Source of the DNA: Tannerella sp.
GTDB taxonomy: Bacteria; Bacteroidota; Bacteroidia; Bacteroidales; Tannerellaceae
Assembly: GCF_030528505.1 (NCBI RefSeq)
Contig: NZ_JAUMYS010000016.1
Span: 1-46,433, forward strand
Reading direction: 5' to 3'
DNA: 46,433 nucleotides
The stretch's first letter is position 1. Each line of letters starts with the position of its first letter. Below the pieces are notes generated by a model. It had not been told where the DNA came from. It was given only the letters and a program-made list of their open reading frames with translations, and made no database searches. Below are positions 22,728 through 32,539 of the stretch, piece by piece. Both the position numbers and the translations under genes were made by a program.

Positions 22728-24941
22728 TTATAAGTTCCACCGCAGACCACCGTAGACTTTGCGCCCATGCACAGGTCCCCAGACCATGGTTGCATCAAAA
22801 TCGTCTCCCCACGGATCGGAAGAGGCGACGATCGGGTGCGGTTGCGTGAAGTCAAACAGGTTCTCTACTCCCACATACAACGACAACTTCTTAAACCGCT
22901 TCGTAATCTGCGCACCGACGAGCGTATAAGCATCGAACGTCGCTTCCCACAACGGCTTTTTCGCATCGGGCGTCGGAAGCGTTCCGGGCCCGTTAAACTG
23001 CGCGGTCGCATCGAACTGCCACTGGTAAACAGGCGTCCGGTATCCCGCCGTAATCAGTCCTTTATATCGGCTCGTCAACGGCTTCTCCATCAATCGACCG
23101 TTATACGTTGTGCGGGCATCCGTCCATCGCCATGCGCCACGCACATCAAGGCTCTCAAAAAATACGCAGCTCGCTTCCAGCTGAATGTTACGCGCATAGG
23201 CTCGCCCGTCGAGGTTATGAAAGCGGACGGCATGCGCATCCGTCATAACGTCGGTGACGACCTGCTGCCCAAAATCCGTCTGATAATACTCGGCCGAGAG
23301 CACCAGTTCCTTGCCCGCCAGCGAGATGTATCCCGTGATACTCGCACCCCAATTCAGGGCAGATTCCATCTTTAAATCGGGAGCAACGGACAGTTTCCTC
23401 AGGCGGTTCGAAGCGAAAAGAAAGTTGTTTTCGACAAACACATTCGCCGAGCGGTACCCTTTCCCGACTGAAGCACGCAAATGAAGTTGTTCGACAGGAT
23501 TATACCGCAGATGCAACCGCGGCGTAACAAAAAAACCGTATTCATTATGATAATCGCCGCGAAGACCGGCCATGACCGTCAGATCACGCAACGGCATCCA
23601 CGTATATTCCGCAAAAGCGCCGGTAACCCATTCGGTACGCAGAGGGAGAAAAGCCGCGTGAGACGCCAGATATTCCGACTGTTGCTCGGTTCGGTCCATG
23701 TTCATGCTAAGTCCCGTGCTGATTTTGTTCTTTATGTCGATATCGGTATCGAAGAGCAAATTGGCATATACATTCTGCTGCTTCAAATCATATCCGATAA
23801 GTCCGTACTCCGAATGCTGACGATGGAACGACCCGGAAAGAATCAACGCGATGCTGCGGTTCATATCAGCATCAAGCACATAGCCGTTCTTCGTGAACAC
23901 CTCGCCGCGAAGCGTACGAATATCGATTTCATATAGCGGCTTTTCGGACGATATCTTTTTGCCATGTGCAGTCTGTCCGTTTTCACGTGTCTCATGCACC
24001 ACCTTCATCCCTACCTGCGAGATAAAATGTTTACGCGTGTAATACCAGCGATTGAAGAAATTAAACTGTTCGAGCAGCGGGAGGTCGAGAAAACCGTCTC
24101 CATTCGCGTCATGTACTCGTTTATCCTGCGAATAGTGGGCAAACAACCCTGTCGACAGATGCTTCGACAGCCGCACCGCACCGTCGAAGTTTCCTTCCAT
24201 CCGTCCCGCATCGGACGCAAACAAGTTAACTGTCAGCAGACTTGCCGTAATCGGTTTCTTGTATTCCACGTTAATTTGTCCCGTAACAGACTCATACCCG
24301 TTACGCACCGACGCGCTCCCCTTCGAGACCTGAATGCTTTCCATCCATGGACCCGGCACATAATCGAGCCCAAAGAGCGAAGCTGCCCCGCGAAAGTTCG
24401 GCACGTTCTCGGCCAGCATCTGCACGTACGTGCCGGGCAAGCCGAGAAGACGGATTTGTTTGGCTCCTGTCGCCGCGTCCGAATACGACACATCGACCGA
24501 AGCATTCGTTTCAAAACTCTCCGAGAGGTTACAACATGCCGCACGCGTCAGTTCATCGGCATTGATTCGCTCCGTCTGTAAGGTGGCAAAGCGTGGCTTC
24601 AAAGTCGACGCCGTCCGAGCCGTCACAACAACCTCGTCGACCTGCCGGCTCGCCTCTCTCAGTACAACCGACAGCACCGGGCTATTTGCCCTGACAGCAA
24701 TCGTGTCCGACTCGAAACCCATGTATACAATGACGAGCGTATCCGGCGACACATGGCTTTGCAAGGTAAATGCTCCGTCGACATCGGTAGTCGCGACCGT
24801 GCGCGACCGCAACAAGTGCAGCGTCGCACCCGCCGCTTTATCTCCTCCCTCAAAAATCACCGTACCTTTCACGGTAAATTGGGCATACGTCTCAGCAGCC
24901 GCGATCAGTGCAAAAGCAGCACATATACACCTAAAAATCAT
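22728..24941 (-). CDS. TonB-dependent receptor, copper/heavy-metal type
   Basis: A 737-residue outer-membrane receptor. The signal peptide (about 1-21, AAAETYAQ) is followed by a carboxypeptidase-like domain (about 22-105), then a plug (about 110-235) with ACCNLSESFETNASVDVSYSD, GAKQIRLLGLPGTYVQML and NGYESVTGQINVEYKKP. This plug signature is shared by Bacteroidota receptors found next to HMA proteins. A 22-stranded-barrel region follows, ending in aromatic GGLRWNL. It is first gene of a two-gene unit with the HMA protein. The likely role is metal or metallophore uptake, inferred from the partner. A TTCCTTTG box at 24986-24993 (minus) is a possible -7 element. Confidence 0.88.
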   Translation of the reverse strand: MIFRCICAAFALIAAAETYAQFTVKGTVIFEGGDKAAGATLHLLRSRTVATTDVDGAFTLQSHVSPDTLVIVYMGFESDTIAVRANSPVLSVVLREASRQVDEVVVTARTASTLKPRFATLQTERINADELTRAACCNLSESFETNASVDVSYSDAATGAKQIRLLGLPGTYVQMLAENVPNFRGAASLFGLDYVPGPWMESIQVSKGSASVRNGYESVTGQINVEYKKPITASLLTVNLFASDAGRMEGNFDGAVRLSKHLSTGLFAHYSQDKRVHDANGDGFLDLPLLEQFNFFNRWYYTRKHFISQVGMKVVHETRENGQTAHGKKISSEKPLYEIDIRTLRGEVFTKNGYVLDADMNRSIALILSGSFHRQHSEYGLIGYDLKQQNVYANLLFDTDIDIKNKISTGLSMNMDRTEQQSEYLASHAAFLPLRTEWVTGAFAEYTWMPLRDLTVMAGLRGDYHNEYGFFVTPRLHLRYNPVEQLHLRASVGKGYRSANVFVENNFLFASNRLRKLSVAPDLKMESALNWGASITGYISLAGKELVLSAEYYQTDFGQQVVTDVMTDAHAVRFHNLDGRAYARNIQLEASCVFFESLDVRGAWRWTDARTTYNGRLMEKPLTSRYKGLITAGYRTPVYQWQFDATAQFNGPGTLPTPDAKKPLWEATFDAYTLVGAQITKRFKKLSLYVGVENLFDFTQPHPIVASSDPWGDDFDATMVWGPVHGRKVYGGLRWNL

Positions 24942-24985
24942 ATTATTTCATTATCTTAGTCCTGTTTATTCCGTTTGTTTTTTTA

Positions 24986-24993
24986 CAAAGGAA
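24986..24993 (-). promoter_or_regulatory. Possible -7 box for the metal receptor operon
   Basis: TTCCTTTG on the minus strand is one base off TAnnTTTG and lies 44 bp before the receptor start. No metal-regulator operator was recognised. Confidence 0.35.
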
Positions 24994-25034
24994 GAAATTT
25001 TTTACCAGAAAATCGGGTATTAAATATTTTTTTG

Positions 25035-25042
25035 TACTTTTG
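25035..25042 (+). promoter_or_regulatory. -7 promoter box TACTTTTG
   Basis: Exact TAnnTTTG match 33 bp before the ATG at 25076. A longer frame from 25040 would begin inside this box, which supports the ATG at 25076 as the true start of the acyl-CoA synthetase. Confidence 0.5.
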
Positions 25043-25075
25043 CGCGACTTACAACTCATTAAAAAGAGAATAGAC

Positions 25076-27136
25076 ATGATTACACAGCAATTGATAAACC
25101 CGCGATCTATCGCCGTTGTGGGCGGTTCGAATAACATCAACAAGCCGGGGGGGCAAATGGTAAAGAATATCCTGACCGGTGGGTTCTCCGGAAAGCTCTA
25201 CATCGTTAATCCCAAAGAAACCAAGATTCAAGGCATCAAAGTGACTCCTTCGGTTCATGACCTTCCGCAGGTAGACATGGGGGTATTGGCCGTTGCTTCA
25301 TCGTTCTGCAAGGAAGCAGTCGAGGTGTTGGTACATCAGAAAGGTGCCAAAGCGATTATTATCATTTCGTCGGGGTTCAGTGAAGAGACACCCGAAGGGG
25401 CTATCATTGAAAAAGAAATACAACAGCTCTGTTCGCAGGCAGGCGTCTCGCTCATCGGCCCCAACTGCATCGGGCTGGCCAACCGTTATCACCACAGCGT
25501 GTTCACGGCACCCGTTCCGGAATTTCATCCGAATGGAGCCGATTTAATCTCTGCTTCCGGCGGTGTTGCACTGTTTATCATGGAGTGTTCTATCCCGAAA
25601 GGTCTTCGATTCAATTCGATCTGGTCGGTAGGGAATGCCTCGCAAATCGGTATCGAAGCGGTGCTGGAGTATATGGACGAACATTTCAATCCGGAAGAAG
25701 ACTCCAAAATTAAATTATTATATATCGAAAACATCAAAGACCCCGACAAACTGTTGTATCACGCATCGTCCCTGATACGCAAGGGATGCAAGATTGCGGC
25801 CATTAAGAGCGGCTGCTCGGAAAGCGGCATGCGAGCGGCGTCATCGCACACAGGCGCTCTGGCATCGAGCGATTCGGCCGTCGAGGCATTGTTCCGCAAA
25901 GCCGGTATCGTGCGTTGTTACAGCCGGGAAGAATTGGCCACCGTGGCCTGTGTCTTCACCCTCAAAGATATCTGCGGAAAAAACTTTGCCGTCGTCACCC
26001 ATGCCGGCGGACCAGCCGTAATCCTTACCGATGCGTTATCACGCGGCGGTTTGGGCGTTCCGGCCTATGAAGGGAAGCATGCCGAAGAGTTGAAAGCACG
26101 CTTGTTGCCCGGTTCGTCCGTAGCCAACCCAATTGATATCCTGGGAACTGGGACTGCCGCCGATCTGGGACTGGCCATCGATTATGCCGATAAGCATTTC
26201 CCCGAAACGGATGCCATCGCTACCATCTTCGGAAGTACGGGGTTGGGTAAAATCTCGGATGCGCTCGAAGTGATCCGCCAAAAGTCGGAGACATGCCGTA
26301 AACCGGTGTTCCCGATTCTTCCGTCGATTGTCAACTCTTCAAAAGAAGTCGAAGACTTTATCCGTGCGGGAGGCGTAAACTTCTCCGACGAGGTGGCTTT
26401 GGCAAGCGCCGTATCGCGTGTGGTTAACACGCCCAAACCGACATCGGGACAAATCGAGCTGCAAGGAGTAGATATTCCTCTGATCCGCCGCACGATCGAC
26501 CGGATCGACGAAAACGGATACCTCCAACCGGCCGACATGCAGATTCTGCTGAAAGCCGCAGGACTGACCATGGTCGAAGAATGCGTATCGACAAGCGAGG
26601 AAGAAATATTGGCTTTCGCACGTCAGACAGGTTTCCCGGTCGTTGCCAAAGTAGTTGGCCCCGTACACAAAACCGATATCGGCGGGGTGGCGCTAAACAT
26701 CAAGACAGAGGAACATCTGTCGTTGGAGTTCCGGCGCATGATGAAGCTGCCGGGCGTCAAGGCCGTGATGATTCAACCCATGCTGAAAGGAACGGAACTG
26801 TTTATCGGCGCCAAGTACGAAAACCGGTTCGGGCATATCGTATTGTGCGGTTTGGGAGGTATCTTTGTCGAAGTGCTCGGTGACGTGGCCTCAGGCCTTG
26901 CACCACTCGAATACGACGAAGCTTATTCGATGATCCTCTCATTGAGAGCGTATAAGATATTCAAGGGCACCCGCGGACAAAAAGGTGTGAATGAGCATCA
27001 ATTTGCCGAATTTATCGTACGCCTCTCTTCCTTGCTCCGTTTTGCGATCGAGATCAAAGAGCTTGACCTCAACCCGCTGCTGGCAACGGAGAAAGGTATC
27101 ATCGCGGTCGATGCACGCATCCGGATAGAGAAATGA
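25076..27136 (+). CDS. ADP-forming acyl-CoA synthetase, alpha-beta fusion
   Basis: A 686-residue enzyme of the acetate-CoA ligase (ADP-forming) family, which makes ATP from acyl-CoA, ADP and phosphate, or the reverse. Order: CoA-binding Rossmann domain (about 1-125, SIAVVGGSNN), two ligase-CoA domains (about 150-440) with the phosphohistidine His258 in SSHTGALA, then an ATP-grasp beta domain (about 475-686) with FPVVAKVVGPVHKTDIGGV and ELDLNPLL. Alpha and beta parts are fused in one chain. It is cytoplasmic. The acyl substrate (acetate, propionate, aryl acid) is not readable. Its stop overlaps the sbcD start in ATGA. Confidence 0.9.
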   Translation: MITQQLINPRSIAVVGGSNNINKPGGQMVKNILTGGFSGKLYIVNPKETKIQGIKVTPSVHDLPQVDMGVLAVASSFCKEAVEVLVHQKGAKAIIIISSGFSEETPEGAIIEKEIQQLCSQAGVSLIGPNCIGLANRYHHSVFTAPVPEFHPNGADLISASGGVALFIMECSIPKGLRFNSIWSVGNASQIGIEAVLEYMDEHFNPEEDSKIKLLYIENIKDPDKLLYHASSLIRKGCKIAAIKSGCSESGMRAASSHTGALASSDSAVEALFRKAGIVRCYSREELATVACVFTLKDICGKNFAVVTHAGGPAVILTDALSRGGLGVPAYEGKHAEELKARLLPGSSVANPIDILGTGTAADLGLAIDYADKHFPETDAIATIFGSTGLGKISDALEVIRQKSETCRKPVFPILPSIVNSSKEVEDFIRAGGVNFSDEVALASAVSRVVNTPKPTSGQIELQGVDIPLIRRTIDRIDENGYLQPADMQILLKAAGLTMVEECVSTSEEEILAFARQTGFPVVAKVVGPVHKTDIGGVALNIKTEEHLSLEFRRMMKLPGVKAVMIQPMLKGTELFIGAKYENRFGHIVLCGLGGIFVEVLGDVASGLAPLEYDEAYSMILSLRAYKIFKGTRGQKGVNEHQFAEFIVRLSSLLRFAIEIKELDLNPLLATEKGIIAVDARIRIEK

Positions 27137-28341
27137 GCGGGGAGCGGCAGATTCGGATCATTCACACCGCAGACTGGCACCTCGGACAACATTTTTTTGA
27201 ATACGACCGCCGGGCCGAACACACGCGCTTCTTAACATGGCTCAAAAACGTGCTGAGAGATCGGCAGGCCGATGTGCTGCTGATTGCGGGCGATGTGTTC
27301 GACAGTCCGAACCCTTCAGCCGACTCGCAGAAGATGTATTATGCGTTTATGCGTGAGGCGACAAGCGAAAATCCCGGATTGCAGATTATCATCATTGCCG
27401 GGAACCACGATTCGGCAGCACGTCTTGAAGCTCCCAGTCCATTGTTTGAAGAGATGCATATTGATGTGCGCGGCACAGTGCGGCGCACCGCAGGAGGCGA
27501 TATCGATTATGCTCGTCTGATCGTGCCGCTTAAGAAAGGCGGGTACTGCCTCGCTGTGCCCTACCTGCGACAAGGCGATTATCCCGATGCGGAAAATTAT
27601 TCACAAGCCGTACGGATACTGTACGAAAAGCTGTTTGATCTCGTCCCCGATAAACATCTGCCGGTGATTGCTATGGGGCATTTACACGCGACCGGTTCGG
27701 AGATTTCGGAAAACGACCGTTCGGAACGCACCGTCATCGGCGGGTTGGAATGTGTCTCTCCCGATGCCTTCGGTTCGGGGATAACGTACACGGCACTGGG
27801 GCACCTGCATCGTGCCCAGCACATTTCCGGACGAGAAAATGTGCGTTATGCGGGCGCACCCATTCCCATGTCGTTTGCTGAAAAGAATAACAGTCAAGGA
27901 GTTGTTTTGATCGAGCTTGGCGACGAAGTAAAAATCGAGCGCATCAAGTTTGAAGATACGGTCAGGCTGATTACCCTTCCCCGCGACCCGAAGCCGCTGC
28001 ACGAAGTATTGGAAGAGCTCGGACGGTTACCGGAAGGAGAAGCGGACGAACATTCCCCCTATCTCGAAATCAAAATACGGATTACGGAACCGGAGCCTTC
28101 GTTACGCCATCAGATCGAAGAAGCGCTGAAAGGTAAGGCCGTCCGACTGACACGTATCGAGGCCGTTACGGCCGGACGGAAAGATGCCGAAAACTCTTTG
28201 GAACATGAAGAGTTACAGACAATCCATCCGATGGATCTGGCCATGAAAATTTTCGAACGGCAATATGGCGGTGAACCAATGCCCGATGCCATGCGACAAT
28301 TGTTGCAACAAACCCTTCGAGAAGTCGAAGGAGCACTTTAA
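27133..28341 (+). CDS. sbcD: Exonuclease SbcD
   Basis: A 402-residue Mre11-like nuclease subunit of the SbcCD complex, which opens DNA hairpins and trims protein-blocked ends. Metallophosphoesterase motifs appear in order: HTADWHLGQ (near residue 10), GDVFDSPNPS (near 55), GNHDSAARL (near 94) and GHLHATG (near 182), followed by TALGHLHRAQ. A C-terminal capping region follows. The length is typical. It overlaps the acyl-CoA synthetase gene by 4 bp, an unusual functional pairing that probably reflects compact gene packing. sbcC follows after 63 bp. Confidence 0.94.
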   Translation: MSGERQIRIIHTADWHLGQHFFEYDRRAEHTRFLTWLKNVLRDRQADVLLIAGDVFDSPNPSADSQKMYYAFMREATSENPGLQIIIIAGNHDSAARLEAPSPLFEEMHIDVRGTVRRTAGGDIDYARLIVPLKKGGYCLAVPYLRQGDYPDAENYSQAVRILYEKLFDLVPDKHLPVIAMGHLHATGSEISENDRSERTVIGGLECVSPDAFGSGITYTALGHLHRAQHISGRENVRYAGAPIPMSFAEKNNSQGVVLIELGDEVKIERIKFEDTVRLITLPRDPKPLHEVLEELGRLPEGEADEHSPYLEIKIRITEPEPSLRHQIEEALKGKAVRLTRIEAVTAGRKDAENSLEHEELQTIHPMDLAMKIFERQYGGEPMPDAMRQLLQQTLREVEGAL

Positions 28342-28368
28342 GCGTGTCTATCTCTCAGCTTTTTTAGC

Positions 28369-28376
28369 TATGTTTG
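28369..28376 (+). promoter_or_regulatory. -7 promoter box TATGTTTG before sbcC
   Basis: Exact TAnnTTTG match between sbcD and sbcC, 28 bp before the sbcC start. It suggests sbcC can also be transcribed independently of sbcD. Confidence 0.45.
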
Positions 28377-28404
28377 CACATCCGAACGCAAGAAGAAGAA
28401 AACA

Positions 28405-31400
28405 ATGAAAATCCTGGCTATCCGAGGGAAGAATCTGGCTTCGCTGGAAAAGGCTTTCGAAATCGATTTCACAACAGAACCGCTCAAATCGGCCGGTATC
28501 TTTGCCATTACGGGAAGTACCGGATCGGGGAAATCGACTTTGCTCGACGCCTTATGTCTGGCATTGTTCGACCAGACGCCACGCACGAGCCATGCCTCGG
28601 AGAATATTCCGATCCGCGATGTCGGCGACAAGACGCTCAATCAACGCGATTGTCGTAATATCCTTCGCCGTGGCACGAGCGAGGGCTATGCTGAAGTCGA
28701 TTTCGTATCGCTCGGCCGGGAGACCTTTCGCGCGCGCTGGTCGGTCAAGCGAGCCTATAACAAGGCCGGAGGCTCAATGCAAAGCAGCGAGATACGCCTC
28801 CACAATTTATCTACAGGGCACGAAGAGCCAGGACGGAAGACGGAGCTGCTTGCGCGTATCGTCGATCTGATCGGACTTACGTTCGATCAGTTTACGCGTT
28901 CAGTACTACTGGCTCAAGGCGATTTTGCGACGTTCCTCAAAGCCCGGCAGCAAGAAAAGGCCGAACTGCTCGAAAAACTGACGGGAACAGACATCTATTC
29001 GCGCATCTCGATGGCCATTTATGAGAAGTGGAAAAACGCCAACGCAGAACTGGAAGCTGTTAGGCGGCGTATCGAAGGCATCGAACAACTTCCGGAAGAG
29101 CAACGAACGGCTTACGAAACCGAAAAAGCAACCATCGCACAAACACTGACCGAACTGAAAGACGCCTGCGACCGGCTGACGGCACACTTGAAATGGCAGA
29201 CCGAGTACGCTCGCTTACGCAATGAACAGCAACAGGCCGGACACGGTCTGGCGAAAGCTCAACAAGCGATCAAAGATGCAAGTGATCGTTACGCGTACGT
29301 CGCACAGATCGACCGCGTGCAGGAGATTCGCGACACGTTCAAGCATCTGGAGAATCTTCGCCGCACCTTGTCGGAAGCGCAGGCCAATCTGCAAACGGCC
29401 ATCGGTCGACATACAACCAATGAACCTCTGCTTGCCGAGGCCATCCGTGCAGTCGCCGAATGCGAAAATGAACAGATACAACTCCTTGACAAACAAAAAC
29501 AGATCGCGCCGCAAATCGTTCGTGCCCGCGAATTGGACGTCTTGATTTCAAAGGCGAAGAAAGATTTCGAAGACGTCCGAAAAGAGCTTGAGGAAGCCCA
29601 AGCAAAAAGATCGAAGTCTCAAGAGACGCTGCGTAACATACAACACGCTATCGCACAGACGCAGCAGGAATTTTCCGCACGGAGCGAATGGTTTGCGTCT
29701 CATCGGGAGGATGAATCGATCGTAGCGCGAACGGAGCTACTCCTGTCCCTGATCGCCGAAGCGCAGACCGTGCATGAGCAGAGACAACGTAACGAGCAGA
29801 CACTGGAGGCAAGCAAACGTATCGTACGCGATCAGGAGAAAGAGATGGAGCGGCTCAGGCTGGAGGCCGAACGGCTGAACCAAATCATGCCAGCCGAAAT
29901 CGCGACACTTCGTGCACAGCTGAAGGAGGGAGCACCGTGTCCGGTGTGCGGCAGCCTTCACCATCCGGCAGCCAGTCTCGCGGAGATGCAGCGCATGAAA
30001 GAGCGGGAGTTGGAACAAGCGAAGGCGGATAATGCCCGACGGACGGAAACCATTGCCACCGATCTTGAAACACGCAAAAACGAAATCACAAAACTCTCGG
30101 CTTTAATCGAAAATTACACGACTCAGTATACTGCCGGATACCGGAAGTTAGAAGAGCATCTGTCCAGCCTACCGGATTGGCAAACCCTTTTTAAGCGTGC
30201 CGTACTGGCCGAGCACCTCACCACACGCAAAACCGAGTGGGAGAATGCAAACACCGCCCTGACCGAAGCGCAGGAACGGCTGAAACGACTCAAGATCGAT
30301 CTTGAAAACGAGCAAACGCGGGCGTTGGAGACCGAGAGCGCACAGAAGACGACAGCAGAGAAAACCGAACGTTGCCGGAACACGCTCGAGCAGTGGCAAG
30401 CCGAACGGCTCACCGTGCTGCGCGGCAAACCGGCCGATGCCGCCGAAAAATACTTTACCGACAATTTGTCGCTGATCGCATCCCGACTGAAACAATTGAG
30501 CGAGAAACGCAACACGCTGTCGGCCGACCAGAAAAGCCTGATCGATCACATCGCACAACGCCGGCATGACATTGTCAAGCTCACTACCGAACAAGAAACA
30601 TCCGAGCAAGTTGTCAGAACATGGATCGCCGAAAAAGAAAGTATCACCCACGAACAACTCCCGGAGCTGCTCTCGAAAAGCAGCGCATGGATAGAGGCCG
30701 AGAAACAAGCGCTGAATACCTTGAACGAAACCGAAACAACCGCCCGCGCCACTTTGGCCGAACGCAACAAAAACCTCTCGATACACCACGAATCGACAGA
30801 CCGGCCGACCGGCCAAGAAGATACGACCGAAGCATTGCAGGCGCGTTTACAGGAGAAAAAGCAACTGACCGAAAATCATACCCGACGGCTGACCGAAATA
30901 GAAGTGATACTCACCACCAACACCCGTAACGAGAAACAGCTAAAAGAGCTTGAAAAGGAGCGAAAAGCCAAATACGAACATGCCGAGAACTGGAACAAGC
31001 TGAATTCACTGCTCGGGTCGGCTTCCGGCAACAAATTCAAGGAAATCGCACAAGGCTATACGCTCGATACCTTGCTCGATTATGCCAACAAACACCTCCG
31101 GGAACTTACGTCCCGCTATAAACTGCAACGCGTGCCCGAATCGCTGGCTCTGCAAGTCGTCGACCTCGATATGCTCAACGAAGTGCGCACGGTACATTCG
31201 CTCTCGGGCGGCGAATCATTCCTGATCTCACTCGCACTTGCCCTCGGCCTCTCATCCCTGTCGTCGAATCGCATGAAAGTTGAATCTCTCTTTATCGACG
31301 AAGGATTCGGCTCGTTAGACAACGATACGCTGGGTATCGCCATGGATGCGCTCGAACGTCTACAGACACAAGGACGCAAAATCGGCGTCATCTCACATGT

Positions 31401-31500
31401 TTCCGAAATGACCGAACGCATCGCCGTACGGATAAGTATCACAAAAACAGCGAACGGAAAAAGTGAAATTCAAATCAGAGCAACCGAACCCAAGACTTAG
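28405..31500 (+). CDS. sbcC: SbcC ATPase of the SbcCD nuclease complex
   Basis: A 1031-residue SMC/Rad50-like ATPase. Walker A is GSTGSGKS at about residues 37-44. A Q-loop (LLAQGDFATFLKA) lies near 170. Two long charged coiled-coil arms flank the zinc hook CPVCG near residue 512. The C-terminal lobe has the ABC signature LSGGESFLISLALALGLSS and Walker B SLFIDEGFGSLD. All parts needed for activity are present. It dimerises through the hook and works with SbcD in double-strand break and palindrome processing. It is the last gene before the mannan locus and unrelated to it in function. Confidence 0.95.
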   Translation: MKILAIRGKNLASLEKAFEIDFTTEPLKSAGIFAITGSTGSGKSTLLDALCLALFDQTPRTSHASENIPIRDVGDKTLNQRDCRNILRRGTSEGYAEVDFVSLGRETFRARWSVKRAYNKAGGSMQSSEIRLHNLSTGHEEPGRKTELLARIVDLIGLTFDQFTRSVLLAQGDFATFLKARQQEKAELLEKLTGTDIYSRISMAIYEKWKNANAELEAVRRRIEGIEQLPEEQRTAYETEKATIAQTLTELKDACDRLTAHLKWQTEYARLRNEQQQAGHGLAKAQQAIKDASDRYAYVAQIDRVQEIRDTFKHLENLRRTLSEAQANLQTAIGRHTTNEPLLAEAIRAVAECENEQIQLLDKQKQIAPQIVRARELDVLISKAKKDFEDVRKELEEAQAKRSKSQETLRNIQHAIAQTQQEFSARSEWFASHREDESIVARTELLLSLIAEAQTVHEQRQRNEQTLEASKRIVRDQEKEMERLRLEAERLNQIMPAEIATLRAQLKEGAPCPVCGSLHHPAASLAEMQRMKERELEQAKADNARRTETIATDLETRKNEITKLSALIENYTTQYTAGYRKLEEHLSSLPDWQTLFKRAVLAEHLTTRKTEWENANTALTEAQERLKRLKIDLENEQTRALETESAQKTTAEKTERCRNTLEQWQAERLTVLRGKPADAAEKYFTDNLSLIASRLKQLSEKRNTLSADQKSLIDHIAQRRHDIVKLTTEQETSEQVVRTWIAEKESITHEQLPELLSKSSAWIEAEKQALNTLNETETTARATLAERNKNLSIHHESTDRPTGQEDTTEALQARLQEKKQLTENHTRRLTEIEVILTTNTRNEKQLKELEKERKAKYEHAENWNKLNSLLGSASGNKFKEIAQGYTLDTLLDYANKHLRELTSRYKLQRVPESLALQVVDLDMLNEVRTVHSLSGGESFLISLALALGLSSLSSNRMKVESLFIDEGFGSLDNDTLGIAMDALERLQTQGRKIGVISHVSEMTERIAVRISITKTANGKSEIQIRATEPKT

Positions 31501-31541
31501 CGGAGTTCTTATTTATGTTTTTTTACTGAAAATAATACAGA

Positions 31542-32432
31542 ATGAAGTCTTGTTCAAATTATATTATACGGGAAATAACACCGCTCTCGGATAAAGATTG
31601 TTTTTACATCGCCGATCGCCGGAAATCGGAGTTTACCTATCCTCTACACTCGCATGCCGAATATGAATTGAATTATGTGGAAAATGCGGCAGGAGTGCGT
31701 CGGATTGTGGGCGATTCGGTGGAAATAATCGGAGACTATGATTTAACGCTTATCTCGGGCTCAGACTTGGAACATGTTTGGGAGCAACACGACTGCACGT
31801 CGAAAAACATTCGCGAGATTACCATCCAGTTTTCATCCGATTTATTTTTCGGGAATTTCATTCATAAAAGTCAGTTCCGCAGTATCCGGCACATGCTCGA
31901 CAATGCCAAGAAGGGAGTCAGTTTTCCCATGGAAACAATCATGAGAGTATATGCCTTGCTCAATACACTGTCTTCTGAAAAAGAGGGCTTTTACGCGGTG
32001 ATTAAATTCCTGACCATCTTGTACGAGCTGTCGCTTTCGGAGAATTACCGTACGCTGTCGAGCTCTTCATTTGCACACATCGACGACGGAACCGATAGCC
32101 GTCGCGTACTGAAAGTACACGAATACATCAACACCCGCTACAGAGAACCGATCCGTTTGGAAGAGCTAGCCGATCTGGCAGGAATGACTCCGGTGGCTTT
32201 CAGTCGTTTTTTTAAGCTACGCTCGGGCAAAACCGTATCGGACTACATCATCGATATCCGTTTGGGACACGCTTCGCGCCTGCTGGTAGATACGACCCAT
32301 TCCATCGCCGAAATATGCTATCAGTGCGGATTTAATAATTTATCGAACTTCAACCGCATCTTTAAAAAAAAGAAAGAGTGTTCACCCAAAGAGTTTCGTG
32401 AAAATTACCGGAAACGGAAGTCTGTATTTTAA
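31542..32432 (+). CDS. AraC-family regulator of the mannan locus
   Basis: A 296-residue cytoplasmic regulator. The N-terminal cupin-like ligand domain (about 20-100) has YPLHSHAEYELNYV. The C-terminal AraC domain (about 185-290) contains two helix-turn-helix units: LEELADLAGMTPVAFSRFFK and IAEICYQCGFNNLSNFNRIFKKK, followed by the conserved SPKEFRENYR. No transmembrane helix or sensor kinase is present, unlike the hybrid two-component regulators of many polysaccharide loci. It lies just upstream of the GH5 gene on the same strand. A shared sequence before GH5 and SusC is the candidate operator. The inducer is probably a mannan-derived sugar (inference). Confidence 0.88.
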   Translation: MKSCSNYIIREITPLSDKDCFYIADRRKSEFTYPLHSHAEYELNYVENAAGVRRIVGDSVEIIGDYDLTLISGSDLEHVWEQHDCTSKNIREITIQFSSDLFFGNFIHKSQFRSIRHMLDNAKKGVSFPMETIMRVYALLNTLSSEKEGFYAVIKFLTILYELSLSENYRTLSSSSFAHIDDGTDSRRVLKVHEYINTRYREPIRLEELADLAGMTPVAFSRFFKLRSGKTVSDYIIDIRLGHASRLLVDTTHSIAEICYQCGFNNLSNFNRIFKKKKECSPKEFRENYRKRKSVF

Positions 32433-32461
32433 CACGATCTTTCTCTTCTCGCGGCAAAATA

Positions 32462-32483
32462 GTATCATTATTTGATAAAATAA
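32462..32483 (+). promoter_or_regulatory. Candidate AraC operator, copy 1 (GH5 promoter)
   Basis: A 22-bp sequence of the form GTATnATnATnTGATAAAAT plus AA. It matches the copy before susC at 19 of 22 positions. The core TGATAAAATAA begins 37 bp before the first base of the -7 box at 32510. No third copy was seen by eye in the window. The activator-site role is inferred from placement. Confidence 0.55.
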
Positions 32484-32509
32484 ACATATTATTGTCCGAC
32501 CATCGATCT

Positions 32510-32517
32510 TATTTTTG
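32510..32517 (+). promoter_or_regulatory. -7 promoter box TATTTTTG before GH5
   Basis: Exact TAnnTTTG match 22 bp before the GH5 start. The context TATTTTTGCAC is identical at the SusC promoter. Confidence 0.6.
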
Positions 32518-32539
32518 CACGTACATTTATAGATAAAAT

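Noticed and set aside
25040..25075. Upstream start for the acyl-CoA synthetase
   Set aside because: The extension begins inside a TAnnTTTG promoter box and adds residues not expected before the CoA-binding domain.
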